Below, piece by piece: positions 19,167 through 28,479 of a DNA stretch of 64,000 bases. The position numbers and the translations under genes are program-made. The DNA is from Bacteroidales bacterium (GTDB lineage: Bacteria; Bacteroidota; Bacteroidia; Bacteroidales; UBA932). Position 1 is the first letter of the stretch, and each line of letters opens with the position of its first letter. The notes below the pieces were generated by a model that worked only from the letters and a program-made list of their open reading frames with translations, did no database searches and was not told where the DNA came from. Where the stretch lies: assembly GCA_017631435.1 (NCBI GenBank), contig JAGBTG010000056.1, positions 62,001-126,000 of the forward strand, written 5' to 3'.

Positions 19167-20912
19167 ATGAATACAAGATTATTTAAAAGGTTTGTACTGC
19201 TATTGATGTTTGCTCCGTTCTGTATATCAGCTCAAGACAAACATCTGGGAGAGTATAAATACCCTTCACAGGAGAAGATAGACCGCCAGGTGGATTCTGT
19301 GTTCCGCACACTCTCTACCAGGGAGAAGATAGCACAGATTATGGTAATTGACTTCACCTCTGCAGACAGCAAAAAGATGCAGAAGATACAGAAGAAGCTT
19401 GTGAAGAAGGAAAAAATAGGTGGAATAATCCCATTGGGAGAGAAATCATACCCTGGTGCAATTGCCAGGATGAACCAGCTGAATAAATGGTCAAAAATAC
19501 CTATGCTTGTAACTTTGGATGCAGAGTGGGGTGTAGGTATGCGTTGGAATGAGGTGCTTTCTTATCCGTTCTTCATGCAGTTGGGCGCCCTGTCAAGCGA
19601 TTCTCTTATTTATGTAATGGGCAGATCAATTGCCCAGGAGTGCAGGGCCTTGAAGATTCAGGTGAATTACACTCCGGTTGTTGATATTAACAACAATCCT
19701 CATAAGTTCATTGTAAACTTCAGAACCTTTGGTGAGGACAAGGAGAAGGTTGCAAACTATGCATCTGCAATGATGCGCGGTATGAAAGACGGAGGTGTTG
19801 CCGGTTCTGCAAAACATTTCCCTGGCCACGGAGAGACCAATGTGGATTCTCATCTTGCATTGCCGTTGCTCTCTTTCACCGCTGAGCGTCTTGATTCTTT
19901 GGAGCTGTATCCGTTCAAACGTCAGATAGCAGAGGGTGTTGATATGATTATGGTTGGACATATGAATGTACCTGCCTTTGATCCGTCGGGAACACCATCT
20001 TCAATTTCTTATCCTATTGTTACCGGACTTTTGAGGGAGAAATTGGGTTTTGAGGGTATCATCATTACAGATGCTCTGAATATGCACGGTGTTTCAAAGG
20101 ACAGTGGTTTGGAGAAGAAGGATATTCCTTTGGCGGCGTACAAGGCCGGTGTTGACATTCTCCTTATGCCTGAGGATGTGCAGGAGTCAATTTCCGTTAT
20201 TGAGAAGGCTTTGCGCAATGGTGAGATTACCATGGAGAGCCTTGATATGAGGGTTAAGAAGATGCTTGCCCTTAAAGCACGTCTGGGAGTGCTTGACAAA
20301 GGTTATGATCCAATTGCCCATACAGATGCGATTAATGGCCTTAAAGAGGAGAAACTGGCTTTGATCAACCAGATTTGTGAAGAGACAATGACATTGGTGT
20401 TCAATGACAATTCTGAAGGTTATGGTCTGCCTGTTTCAACTGAAGGCAAGAAAGTGGCTTATGTAGGTTTCCGAAACCCTGAGGTGGGTGCAGAGTTTGC
20501 TGCAACTGCTTCCAACTATGGCCAGTTGGATACAGTGCTTCTTGGTAACGATGCCACTTTGGAGGATTTGAAGGCTGCTAAAGAGACGGTTAAAGATTAT
20601 GATCTTGTTATCTTTGGTTTCAACAAGACCCTTCAGCAGGTTTACAGAAACTTTGATCTTGTAGAAGAGCAGGTACAGTTCATTACTGATTGGGCTGCAC
20701 AGCAACCGATGATTGCCGTTTACCTTGGCTCACCTTATGCTATTACCAAGATGCCGGACCATAAGAACTTTAAGGCTTACGTCCTAGGATATACAGATAC
20801 CAAAGCCAATGCCCGTGCCGCTGCCAAACTTGTCTTTGGCGCCATTGCACCTAAAGGTGTGCTGCCGGTTACTGCCGGTCCATTCCCTGTAGGTCACAGC
20901 GTGAGCTTTTAA
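19167..20912 (+). CDS. GH3 beta-N-acetylhexosaminidase-like protein
   Basis: Tandem paralogue of the preceding gene with 581 residues, a signal peptide (ending CISAQ) and a complete NagZ-like GH3 domain: KHFPGHGETNVDSH near residue 215 and the nucleophile in TDALNMHGV. It stops where the neighbour's C-terminal extension begins (GPFPVGHSVSF). Export of both proteins suggests action on peptidoglycan fragments or other GlcNAc glycans in the periplasm. The TAA stop overlaps the first base of the palindromic element at 20912. Confidence 0.88.
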   Translation: MNTRLFKRFVLLLMFAPFCISAQDKHLGEYKYPSQEKIDRQVDSVFRTLSTREKIAQIMVIDFTSADSKKMQKIQKKLVKKEKIGGIIPLGEKSYPGAIARMNQLNKWSKIPMLVTLDAEWGVGMRWNEVLSYPFFMQLGALSSDSLIYVMGRSIAQECRALKIQVNYTPVVDINNNPHKFIVNFRTFGEDKEKVANYASAMMRGMKDGGVAGSAKHFPGHGETNVDSHLALPLLSFTAERLDSLELYPFKRQIAEGVDMIMVGHMNVPAFDPSGTPSSISYPIVTGLLREKLGFEGIIITDALNMHGVSKDSGLEKKDIPLAAYKAGVDILLMPEDVQESISVIEKALRNGEITMESLDMRVKKMLALKARLGVLDKGYDPIAHTDAINGLKEEKLALINQICEETMTLVFNDNSEGYGLPVSTEGKKVAYVGFRNPEVGAEFAATASNYGQLDTVLLGNDATLEDLKAAKETVKDYDLVIFGFNKTLQQVYRNFDLVEEQVQFITDWAAQQPMIAVYLGSPYAITKMPDHKNFKAYVLGYTDTKANARAAAKLVFGAIAPKGVLPVTAGPFPVGHSVSF

Positions 20913-21042
20913 AGTTACGTCGTCTTTTTGTACAAATCGTTGATTGTTAACGGATTAAAAAATAGGGTTTACAGAAAACTGTAAACCCTTAATTTGTATC
21001 ACCCTGTAAATCAGTTACTTGTACAAAAAGACGACGTAACTT
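20912..21042. repeat. Palindromic element copy B between convergent genes
   Basis: Perfect 24-bp inverted arms at 20912-20935 and 21019-21042 enclose a 10-bp hairpin (20965-20988, GGGTTTACAG with CTGTAAACCC). The right arm encodes the last residues of PssA (SYVVFLYK and stop). The arms match copy A at 12821-12947 over 22 bases, so this is a dispersed element and not an ordinary terminator. Confidence 0.75.
20965..20988. terminator. Bidirectional hairpin between GH3 and pssA
   Basis: A 10-bp perfect stem with an AAAA loop, inside palindromic element B. It lies between two convergent genes and could end both transcripts; the following T tracts are short. Confidence 0.5.
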
Positions 21043-21722
21043 AAAATGTTTACAATAATGTAGGTTAGGAATATTGCCAGTACAATAAGGCTCCAGTTAA
21101 GACCAAGTACTGCAACGGCTATGGCAAGTACAGCCACTATTCCAAGGAATGAGAAGCGGGCTTTGTTGTCTGCCCATTTGAGTGATTTGAATTTGAAGGA
21201 GAACATTGGAATTTCGCATACAAGCAGATAGCAAAGGACCAATGAGACCATTGGAACAATGTATGAGTTTGCTGTAAGGAAATCATATACGCAAGGATAT
21301 GTTTGGCTGGCATAGATTAGTGAACCGCAGATAAGGGCACATGATGGGGTTGCCAATCCAATGAAGTTCTCGCTTTGGCGGGTGTCAATATTGAATTTGG
21401 CAAGTCTCAGTCCGCTGAATACTGCAATAAGGAGTGGAAGGTAAACAAGGAAGTTTGCCTCTGCCTGGAAGCGGTACATTATCATTGCTGGGGCTACGCC
21501 AAAGGTAACCATATCTGCAAGTGAATCCAGCTCTTTTCCCATAGGGGAGTAGGCTTTGAGTGCACGTGCTGCAAGGCCGTCGCAAAAGTCAAATACGGCG
21601 CCGGCGATGATGCAAAGGAATGCAGTCTTGAAGTTTCCGTTAAGTGCCAGAATTGTGGCAAAGCAACCACTCAACAGGTTCATTGATGTGATGGCGTTTG
21701 GAATGTGTTTTGTTATACCCAT
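21015..21722 (-). CDS. pssA: CDP-diacylglycerol-serine O-phosphatidyltransferase
   Basis: Integral membrane enzyme making phosphatidylserine from CDP-diacylglycerol and serine, the first step to phosphatidylethanolamine. The 235 residues contain the CDP-alcohol phosphotransferase signature DGLAARALKAYSPMGKELDS (about residues 48-67) and several transmembrane helices. No phosphatidylserine decarboxylase gene is nearby. The final residues (SYVVFLYK) are encoded by the palindromic element, so the C-terminus was probably altered when the element inserted. It is convergent with the second GH3 gene. Confidence 0.92.
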   Translation of the reverse strand: MGITKHIPNAITSMNLLSGCFATILALNGNFKTAFLCIIAGAVFDFCDGLAARALKAYSPMGKELDSLADMVTFGVAPAMIMYRFQAEANFLVYLPLLIAVFSGLRLAKFNIDTRQSENFIGLATPSCALICGSLIYASQTYPCVYDFLTANSYIVPMVSLVLCYLLVCEIPMFSFKFKSLKWADNKARFSFLGIVAVLAIAVAVLGLNWSLIVLAIFLTYIIVNILSYVVFLYK

Positions 21723-21747
21723 AATATGATGTTCTCTTTCTTAAATA

Positions 21748-21774
21748 AGGGTGCCCCTTTTTGAGGAGCACCCT
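21748..21774 (-). terminator. Hairpin between the C1 peptidase gene and pssA
   Basis: On the minus strand AGGGTGC pairs with GCACCCT in an 11-bp stem (one T-G wobble) with a CAAAA loop, then TATTT. It lies downstream of the C1 peptidase gene ending at 21791 and upstream of pssA. Confidence 0.6.
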
Positions 21775-21790
21775 GAATCTCTTGGGAAAA

Positions 21791-22900
21791 TTATTTTATA
21801 CCCATTTTTGCCCTGATGGCTTTAGGGATTGAGTTCTTGTTCACAAGAATGTACATTGTTTTTGCTTTAATGTAATTCTCTGAAATGTAGTGGTAACCGT
21901 CTGCATTGCGGGTAAAGCCCCAAGAGTTTTTTGTTTTGTAGTATTTTACACCCTCCTGGTCTTTTGCAATACCTGTAATGTGCTCAAGATGGTCGTCTAC
22001 AGTAATGAAAGCCTCAAAGTCTTTCTGTCTGCTCTCCTGGGTTACAGGCAACTCGGTAGCTCTGTACTCAATCTGTTTCATTTTCTTAAGGGTATCAAGA
22101 GTATGAACTGCAATTGAGTGCTGCATTGCATAACCTGGCTCGTTGCTCAAGTCACCGCCCCAACATACAGTGTAACCGGTGTTGATTGCGTTGTCTATGA
22201 TAGCCATAAAGTCATCAAGCGGAACGTTGTACATCAACTGATGATCCCAGTTATCAGGAATCTCAAGCGGAACCTGCTGGTAGAAAGGATGATGGGTAAA
22301 GCTGGTAATCTCTATATAATCAGCAGGATTGATACCCAAGCTCTTGAAGAAGCTCTTTGCTGTATACTCTTTACCTCTGTAAGTGAATTTCTCAGGAACC
22401 TCGCCCAAGTAGAAATCAAACAGACCCTCAAGCATAGGGGCAGGGATCATTTTTTTCATTTCTACAGATTTCTCGCTTAGGGTTTTTACCCAACCACTCA
22501 AATCGTCGTGGTTATGGGTAGGAGAATCGTAGTTGATGCCGTCGTAGAACTCGTCGGGAACAAGGCCATGCTCAGCCATTGCATTGATGTACATGTGGGA
22601 AATTGAACCAGGGTTGATATTTCCATTGCCTGAACGGTAGTAGTTGTCGGCAATTCTCTTCATGTAGTTATGTCTCACTATGAACATTTCTGAAAGGTCG
22701 TGCTCACCTTTGCCCATTCTGATAAGCTCAGACTCAATGAAAGAGTTGGTTGAGAAACACCAGCAGGTACCGGTTTTTGCCTGGTTTTTCACAGGAGTTG
22801 CAGGGTTTTCTTTAACAACAGTAAACTCATATTTGTACTGTGCGGTTGCTGCTGTGCCAATGCAAAGTGCTGCAGCTGCCATCAATAAAGTCTTTTTCAT
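21791..22900 (-). CDS. Exported C1-family cysteine peptidase (bleomycin hydrolase-like)
   Basis: Papain-fold peptidase related to aminopeptidase C/bleomycin hydrolase, 369 residues, with a signal peptide ending ATAQ. The nucleophile is in NQAKTGTCWCFST (about residue 47). The catalytic His lies in DDHLEHITGIA and the Asn in YKTKNSWGFT. Unlike cytoplasmic bleomycin hydrolases it is predicted to be exported. It follows a close paralogue after 44 bases and was probably formed by tandem duplication. It may trim peptides in the periplasm; the substrate is unknown. Confidence 0.87.
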   Translation of the reverse strand: MKKTLLMAAAALCIGTAATAQYKYEFTVVKENPATPVKNQAKTGTCWCFSTNSFIESELIRMGKGEHDLSEMFIVRHNYMKRIADNYYRSGNGNINPGSISHMYINAMAEHGLVPDEFYDGINYDSPTHNHDDLSGWVKTLSEKSVEMKKMIPAPMLEGLFDFYLGEVPEKFTYRGKEYTAKSFFKSLGINPADYIEITSFTHHPFYQQVPLEIPDNWDHQLMYNVPLDDFMAIIDNAINTGYTVCWGGDLSNEPGYAMQHSIAVHTLDTLKKMKQIEYRATELPVTQESRQKDFEAFITVDDHLEHITGIAKDQEGVKYYKTKNSWGFTRNADGYHYISENYIKAKTMYILVNKNSIPKAIRAKMGIK

Positions 22901-22944
22901 GATAGTGTATTTTAAGTGTATTAAATTATTCTCCCGACAGTTTT

Positions 22945-24159
22945 TTATAGACCCAATTTAGCTCTGATCTCAGCAGGGATAGCTTTCTTGTTAACTACGA
23001 TGTTCATAGTTTTGTATTTTACGAAAGCCTCTGAAGCATACCAGATACCTTTGTATTTGCCGGTCTCACCCCATGAGTTCTTAACCATGTAGTATTTTGT
23101 ACCGTTCTGGTCTTTTGCAATACCGTAGATATGCATACCGTGGTCGTCGGTAGTGGTTTTGTTGTCGTAACCAACCTGTCTCATCTCCTGAGTGATCTCA
23201 AGCTCTTTGCCAGGAGCATCCTGGTTGTTCATTGCTGCATTTTTTTGCTCAGGTGATTTGCCAATCCATCTTGCCTCGTCTGAACCTGCCTCTTTCATGT
23301 TTGCAGCAACGTCAGGAACGATAGCAAGACCGTTACGGTTGAAACCTTTCTCACTTACGTCTGAGCCCCAAGCTACAGTGTAACCGTTCTCAATAGCGTA
23401 ATCGAAAATAGCCATCAACTCATCCATAGGAACGTTGTAAGAAAGCTCCCATCTCCAGTTGTCCGGAACCTCAATTGCAAACTGAGAATAGAATGGATGG
23501 TGAGTGAAAGAAGTGATTGAAACATAATCATCAGCGTTAAGTTTCAAATACTCTTTAGCATAAGTCTGAGGAGTGTACTCTTTGCCGTCAACAACAAATT
23601 TCTCAGGGCACTCGCCAAGGTAAGTGTTAAGGACAGCCTGAAGACCTTTGTGCCATACTGGAGAAAGTGATCTGTTAGGGTTTTTCTTAACAGCGTTCAC
23701 ATAAGCTTTAAGAATCTCGCAAAGCTCACCGTGTTTGTTAAGTTTCTCACCGTACTCAAGACCCTCCATCTCAGACTGAGGAACCATACCGTAATGTTTC
23801 AAAGTGTAGATAACATCACCGAATGAGCTTCCCTGCTCATAGTTAAGGTGACCGTCCAATCTTACAAATTTAACAGCTTTGTCTGAATAGCCGTTCCATA
23901 CAGGATACATCTCTGCAAGGTCAATATTTGCAGGAGCACCAGCCTTGATAGCCTCTGACTCAAGGAATGAAATTGTTGAGTAAGACCAGCAAGTACCTGA
24001 ATTTGCCTGGTTCTTGATAGGTGTAATAGGGTTCTCTTTAACAACAGTAAACTGATAACCGGCAGGTTTCTCAGCCTCTTTCTTTCCCTTTTTCTGAGCG
24101 AAAGCAGAAGTCATTGCAACTGCAATCACCAACATGGTTGAAAGTGTTTTCTTTAGCAT
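22945..24159 (-). CDS. Exported C1-family cysteine peptidase, paralogue
   Basis: A 404-residue exported peptidase of the same family: signal peptide ending AFAQ, then a Lys-rich stretch, the nucleophile in NQANSGTCWSYST (about residue 57), His in TDDHGMHIYGIA and Asn in YMVKNSWGET. Compared with its downstream neighbour it has an insertion of about 35 residues before the His region. A perfect -7 promoter box lies 45 bases upstream of the ATG, so this gene probably leads a two-gene operon. Codon bias suggests high expression. Confidence 0.87.
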   Translation of the reverse strand: MLKKTLSTMLVIAVAMTSAFAQKKGKKEAEKPAGYQFTVVKENPITPIKNQANSGTCWSYSTISFLESEAIKAGAPANIDLAEMYPVWNGYSDKAVKFVRLDGHLNYEQGSSFGDVIYTLKHYGMVPQSEMEGLEYGEKLNKHGELCEILKAYVNAVKKNPNRSLSPVWHKGLQAVLNTYLGECPEKFVVDGKEYTPQTYAKEYLKLNADDYVSITSFTHHPFYSQFAIEVPDNWRWELSYNVPMDELMAIFDYAIENGYTVAWGSDVSEKGFNRNGLAIVPDVAANMKEAGSDEARWIGKSPEQKNAAMNNQDAPGKELEITQEMRQVGYDNKTTTDDHGMHIYGIAKDQNGTKYYMVKNSWGETGKYKGIWYASEAFVKYKTMNIVVNKKAIPAEIRAKLGL

Positions 24160-24204
24160 AATAGTTTATTTTAAGTTATTGATTTTTTTAGTTGTCTTAT
24201 CTTA

Positions 24205-24212
24205 CAAAGATA
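24205..24212 (-). promoter_or_regulatory. -7 promoter element of the C1 peptidase operon
   Basis: TATCTTTG followed by T on the minus strand is a perfect TAnnTTTGY match, 45 bases before the start codon at 24159. Confidence 0.55.
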
Positions 24213-24295
24213 ATGTTTTTTATTGCATATACAATATGTCTGCAAGAGGTTTGTGATTTCTTCCCGACAGAATTCTGTGAGCAGAGTTGCTACTT

Positions 24296-24330
24296 AAAAA
24301 AAATGTGCACGGAAATGCGTTCCGTGCACA
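24296..24330 (-). terminator. Rho-independent terminator of clpB
   Basis: On the minus strand an 11-bp perfect stem (24304-24314 with 24320-24330), loop of five, followed by a run of eight T residues. It starts 19 bases after the clpB stop. Confidence 0.88.
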
Positions 24331-24349
24331 AAATCTTAAACTTGAGGGG

Positions 24350-26497
24350 CTAATTCCCAAAATAGAGTTTTCCATCAGGGCAGCTTACCAGTATCTTGCC
24401 GTCGCCAGAAACTTTGCCGCCTATAATCTGGGTAGCCAGTTCGTTGATCAGTTCCTTCTGCAGCAGCCTTTTTATAGGACGGGCGCCATAGGCAATGTCA
24501 TATCCCTTGGATGCCAGATATTCAAGCGCCTCAGGGGAGAATGTGAGTTCAATTCCCTTCTCCGCAAGAAGTTCCTGGATCTGACGGATCTGCAGCATGA
24601 GGATACCACGGATATTGTCGGGAGTAAGAGGCTCAAACATTATTACCTCATCAATCCTGTTGAGGAATTCAGGCCTTACGCTTCTCTTGAGCACTTCCAT
24701 AACTGCTCCTTTACAGTCCTCCAATGCCTGCTCCTTGTTTACATCATTGATTTTGAGCATGTAATCCTGGATTATATCACTTCCAACATTACTTGTCATT
24801 ATGAGGATGGTGTTCTTGAAGTTTACAGTACGCCCTTTGCCATCTGTAAGGCGTCCGTCATCAAGCACCTGAAGCAACACATTGAATACATCGGGGTGGG
24901 CTTTTTCTATCTCATCAAACAGTACAACTGAGTATGGCTTACGTCTCACAGCCTCAGTGAGTTGTCCCCCTTCATCGTAACCTACGTAGCCTGGAGGCGC
25001 ACCAACCAGACGGGTAACGGCAAAACTCTCCTGATACTCGCTCATGTCAATCCTGGTCATGAGGTTCTCATCGTTGAACAGGAACTCGGCCAGCGCTTTT
25101 GCAAGCTCAGTCTTGCCAACTCCGGTAGTACCCAGGAACAGGAATGATCCGAGAGGTCTCTTCTCATTCTGCAAACCGGCACGGGAACGGCGTACAGCAT
25201 CAGATACAGCCTTTATAGCCTCGTCCTGGCCGATCACCCTCTTATGCAGTTCCTCCTCTAGATGCAGCAGTTTGTCCTTCTCGCTCTGGAGCATCCTTTT
25301 TACAGGAATACCGGTCCATTTGGCAACTACCTCTGCAATATCCTCAGGGTTAACCTCTTCATTTATAAGAGGATTCTCATTTGCAGCCTTCTGAGCCTCC
25401 AGCTCCTGTATCTTTGCCTGCAGGTTGCCAATCTTTCCGTATCTTATCTCAGCTACCTTTGCATAATCACCATTTCTCTCAGCTTCATCAGCCTTAATCT
25501 TCAACTCTTCCACTTCCCGACGGCAATTCTGGATTGAGTCCAGTAACGCCTTCTCCTCCTTCCATTGTTTGTCATATACCTTCTGTTCAGCCTGAAGTTG
25601 CTCCAGCTGGGTGGTAATCTCGGTCAGTTTAGGAGATTTGCCCTCCCTCTTTATGGCAGCCTTCTCAATTTCCAGCTGTTTTATCTTCCTGTTCAGCTCA
25701 TCTATCTTCTCCGGTACAGAATTCATCTCCAGACGGAGTTTGGATGCAGCCTCATCAATGAGGTCTATGGCTTTGTCGGGAAGAAAACGGTTGGTTATAT
25801 ATCTGTGCGACAGGTCTACTGCCGCTATGATTGCATCATCCTCAATGCGTACTTTGTGGTGGTTCTCATACTTCTCCTTGAGTCCGCGTAGGATGGAGAT
25901 GCTCTCTGCCGGAGTAGGCTCATCCACCATCACCATCTGGAAGCGGCGCTCAAGGGCCTTGTCCTGCTCAAAATATTTCTGGTATTCGTCCAATGTTGTT
26001 GAACCTACAGTGCGCAGTTCACCGCGGGCCAGTGCCGGCTTAAGAATGTTTGCCGCATCCATTGCTCCGCTGCTCTTGCCGGCTCCCACAAGTGTGTGGA
26101 TTTCATCTATATATAGGATTATTTCTCCTTGGCTTTCAATTACTTCCTTTACAACTCCCTTAAGGCGCTCCTCAAACTCACCCTGGTATTTTGCTCCGGC
26201 AATAAGGGCTCCCATATCTAGGGAATATATCTTCTTGTCCTTGAGGTTCTCGGCAACGTCGCTATGTACAATCCTTTGTGCAAGCCCCTCAGCAATGGCT
26301 GTTTTGCCCACACCCGGCTCACCAACAAGAATAGGATTGTTTTTTGTGCGTCGGCTAAGGATCTGAAGTACCCTGCGGATCTCTTCATCACGTCCTATAA
26401 CCGGGTCCAATTTCCCTTTCTTTGCCAAATCTATCAAATCTGTAGCATAGCGCTGCAATGCGCTTCCCTGCTCATTCTGCTGATTGTATCCGTTCAT
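24350..26497 (-). CDS. clpB: ClpB disaggregase lacking the N-terminal domain
   Basis: Hsp100 disaggregase working with DnaK on aggregated proteins. The 715 residues begin immediately before NBD1: Walker A1 GEPGVGKT is at residues 59-66. A long coiled-coil middle domain (about 280-410), which marks ClpB, and NBD2 with GTTGVGKTE near 455 follow. The Clp_N domain of about 150 residues found in usual 860-residue ClpB is missing. The start is well supported: AGGAGG sits seven bases before the ATG at 26497, and no Clp_N coding is seen upstream. Escherichia coli makes a similar short form from an internal start; here the gene itself encodes only the short form. A strong terminator follows. Confidence 0.92.
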   Translation of the reverse strand: MNGYNQQNEQGSALQRYATDLIDLAKKGKLDPVIGRDEEIRRVLQILSRRTKNNPILVGEPGVGKTAIAEGLAQRIVHSDVAENLKDKKIYSLDMGALIAGAKYQGEFEERLKGVVKEVIESQGEIILYIDEIHTLVGAGKSSGAMDAANILKPALARGELRTVGSTTLDEYQKYFEQDKALERRFQMVMVDEPTPAESISILRGLKEKYENHHKVRIEDDAIIAAVDLSHRYITNRFLPDKAIDLIDEAASKLRLEMNSVPEKIDELNRKIKQLEIEKAAIKREGKSPKLTEITTQLEQLQAEQKVYDKQWKEEKALLDSIQNCRREVEELKIKADEAERNGDYAKVAEIRYGKIGNLQAKIQELEAQKAANENPLINEEVNPEDIAEVVAKWTGIPVKRMLQSEKDKLLHLEEELHKRVIGQDEAIKAVSDAVRRSRAGLQNEKRPLGSFLFLGTTGVGKTELAKALAEFLFNDENLMTRIDMSEYQESFAVTRLVGAPPGYVGYDEGGQLTEAVRRKPYSVVLFDEIEKAHPDVFNVLLQVLDDGRLTDGKGRTVNFKNTILIMTSNVGSDIIQDYMLKINDVNKEQALEDCKGAVMEVLKRSVRPEFLNRIDEVIMFEPLTPDNIRGILMLQIRQIQELLAEKGIELTFSPEALEYLASKGYDIAYGARPIKRLLQKELINELATQIIGGKVSGDGKILVSCPDGKLYFGN

Positions 26498-26621
26498 ATC
26501 TTGTCCTCCTGTATTGCTTTAATTAACAATCTCTGCATCGGTAGCGTTCAAAATATTTACCAAAGCTGATTCTGTGACAAAATGGCAGAGGTTATATTAT
26601 GGTTCTTTTGGGCTTTATTGT

Positions 26622-26629
26622 TATTTTTG
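26622..26629 (+). promoter_or_regulatory. -7 promoter element of the DUF6913-like gene
   Basis: TATTTTTG followed by C matches TAnnTTTGY and lies 18 bases before the ATG at 26648. This argues against the longer in-frame start at 26582. Confidence 0.45.
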
Positions 26630-26647
26630 CACCAAATTAGGATTTAT

Positions 26648-27211
26648 ATGTTTGCATTTTTGAAGAACATCAGGAGAAGAAGGAGAATGAAGGCTTTGGA
26701 GGTGTCGCATATTCGGGTTTTTCCTAATGTGGAAGAACTTGAAAGGGTGGCCCTTGTATGGAGAATGGAGAATCAGGAGGAGGTTGCCCAACTCGATGCG
26801 GTTTTGGATTTCTTCAAATCTGCAAAGTTGGAAGCAACTGTTGTGATTGTGGAACATGGCAAGATATTCAGGAGCAAGGCTGCTAGAGAGGAATTTTCTT
26901 TGCTTTGTGATGATAAGGGGGTGATGTTTATCCCTAAAGACGAGGTCAAGTGGTACGGTTTTCCAAAAGGGGAGGTTGTGAAGCAGTTGTTCCATGAACC
27001 TCAGTATGATATGTGTGTCTGTATTTGCGGGAGTTCAGATTTTACTGTTGAGTATCTGGCATCTGGTATAAAATCCAATTTTACAGCAGGTATGTTTGAG
27101 CCGCAGTGGTGCAATTTCAGCTTTATCCTTAAGAAAGGGAGTTTCCTCCCGACAGCTCAGGAGTACCTTGTAGCACTGTTTGAGTATATGCGTAAAATGA
27201 ACCAGGAATAA
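26648..27211 (+). CDS. DUF6913-like Bacteroidota protein of unknown function
   Basis: A 187-residue soluble protein starting MFAFLKNIRRRRRM. Its alternating beta/alpha pattern (RVALVWRMENQEEV, EATVVIVEHGK, YDMCVCICGSSDFTVEYLASGIKSNFTAGMF) resembles the conserved family now called DUF6913, recalled from memory. No catalytic motif is visible. The start is placed by the promoter box upstream; an in-frame ATG at 26582 would add a hydrophobic stretch that I take to be untranslated. It is followed by an inverted repeat and a TPR gene on the same strand. Confidence 0.6.
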   Translation: MFAFLKNIRRRRRMKALEVSHIRVFPNVEELERVALVWRMENQEEVAQLDAVLDFFKSAKLEATVVIVEHGKIFRSKAAREEFSLLCDDKGVMFIPKDEVKWYGFPKGEVVKQLFHEPQYDMCVCICGSSDFTVEYLASGIKSNFTAGMFEPQWCNFSFILKKGSFLPTAQEYLVALFEYMRKMNQE

Positions 27212-27212
27212 T

Positions 27213-27253
27213 TTTGCGCACTCTGCGCACGAAAGGAGCATTCTGTGCGCAAA
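27213..27253. repeat. GC-rich inverted repeat with alternative arms
   Basis: TTTGCGCAC (27213-27221) can pair with GTGCGCAAA (27245-27253). A second GCGCAC just after the left arm offers a competing partner. It lies between the DUF6913-like and TPR genes and could be a terminator or attenuator. No T run follows. Confidence 0.5.
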
Positions 27254-27334
27254 GTCAGTGCCGGAGAGGTCAAGCGTGGAGAAATATAGGATTACGGTAG
27301 ATACTCCGGGCAGCAAAGAAAAAAGTGTTTATTT

Positions 27335-28477
27335 ATGGAGAGCAATAATTTTTTGAATGATAGGGAGGGGGAGTTCCCAGGTGCGTATGAAGATTTCCTG
27401 AGTGCCAAGGCGCAGGGGTGTCTTCAGGAGCTTGATTTGTCGGAGGAGGCATTTGAGTATGTGCTGGAGAGGTTGTTGGATGAAGGGGGAGAGGAGTGCG
27501 AGGAGGATGTACTGGTGCTGTCGGGAATAGCATTTGGAAAGTTCCCGTACTCAATGAATTTGCTCAGCAGGTATTGTGATGCCCTTATACTTTCCGGTAA
27601 TCCCGACAATGCATTGGAGATTATGGAACCCTATGCAGACTCTTATGCGCAGGTGCAAGGTTTCCATTTTTTGCTTGTAAGGGCAAATATTGCCAAGAGG
27701 CAGTTCAGGCATGCAAGAGAGCATTTCTACAAGGCATTGGAGTGTACTGCGGATGAGGCGGAGACTGTTGATTCAATTTGCGCTATGGTACAGGATTGCA
27801 TTGATGCGCAGAATTACAGGGAGGCAGTATTTTACCTTGAGAGGGCAGAGAGGATCAGACCGCTCCCGTATGAGTATTATAATGATTATGCGTTCTGTTA
27901 TGACAGACTTGATGATCCGCAGAAGGCTGTGCAGTATTATGACCTGTATCTTGATAAAAATCCGTTCAATGATACTGTATGGTTCAATATGGGAACTGTA
28001 CAGGCCCGTTTGAAGGATTTTGACAAGGCGATTGAAGCGTTTGAGTATTCAATAGCGCTCAATGGGGGCAATTCATCATCTTTGTACAATCTGGCTGTGG
28101 TTTATATGAACCTGCAGCGTTACAGGGAGGCTGCCCTTACGTTTGAGGAGTTTGTGAAGATTGATGAGGATATTCTGGGAAGGCTTGGGCTGGGAGAGTC
28201 TTATATCAGGCTTGAGAGACATGATGAGGCTGTAGAGCAGTTTGAACTTGTGCTGGCAGATGGTGAGCGTACTGCAGAAGGTCATGCAGGGTTGGATACC
28301 GTAAGGGCCATCCAGAGCTGCCGAAGTGGTGAAACGGAGCGTTTTAAGGAGCTGTTCATGAAGATTTTTGTTACTGGAACTGCTTGGTTGGGTGTAGTTT
28401 ACGATATGTTGCCCCATTTGCAGCATGAGAAGTGGTTCCTTGAGTTTTTGGAAAATATTAAAAAAGATATCAATTGA
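27335..28477 (+). CDS. Cytoplasmic tetratricopeptide-repeat protein
   Basis: A 380-residue protein without signal peptide, with an acidic N-terminus and at least six TPR units from about residue 70 (AFCYDRLDDPQKAVQYYDLYL, NMGTVQARLKDFDKAIEAFEYS, NLAVVYMNLQRYREAALTFEEF). It is probably a scaffold; no enzymatic domain is seen. Its stop lies 2 bases before the DUF368 gene, so the two are likely co-translated. Confidence 0.85.
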   Translation: MESNNFLNDREGEFPGAYEDFLSAKAQGCLQELDLSEEAFEYVLERLLDEGGEECEEDVLVLSGIAFGKFPYSMNLLSRYCDALILSGNPDNALEIMEPYADSYAQVQGFHFLLVRANIAKRQFRHAREHFYKALECTADEAETVDSICAMVQDCIDAQNYREAVFYLERAERIRPLPYEYYNDYAFCYDRLDDPQKAVQYYDLYLDKNPFNDTVWFNMGTVQARLKDFDKAIEAFEYSIALNGGNSSSLYNLAVVYMNLQRYREAALTFEEFVKIDEDILGRLGLGESYIRLERHDEAVEQFELVLADGERTAEGHAGLDTVRAIQSCRSGETERFKELFMKIFVTGTAWLGVVYDMLPHLQHEKWFLEFLENIKKDIN

Positions 28478-28479
28478 TT

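Noticed and set aside
24287-24931. Long plus-strand frame opposite clpB
   Set aside because: It is the antisense shadow of a conserved ATPase, and its start lies by the clpB terminator.
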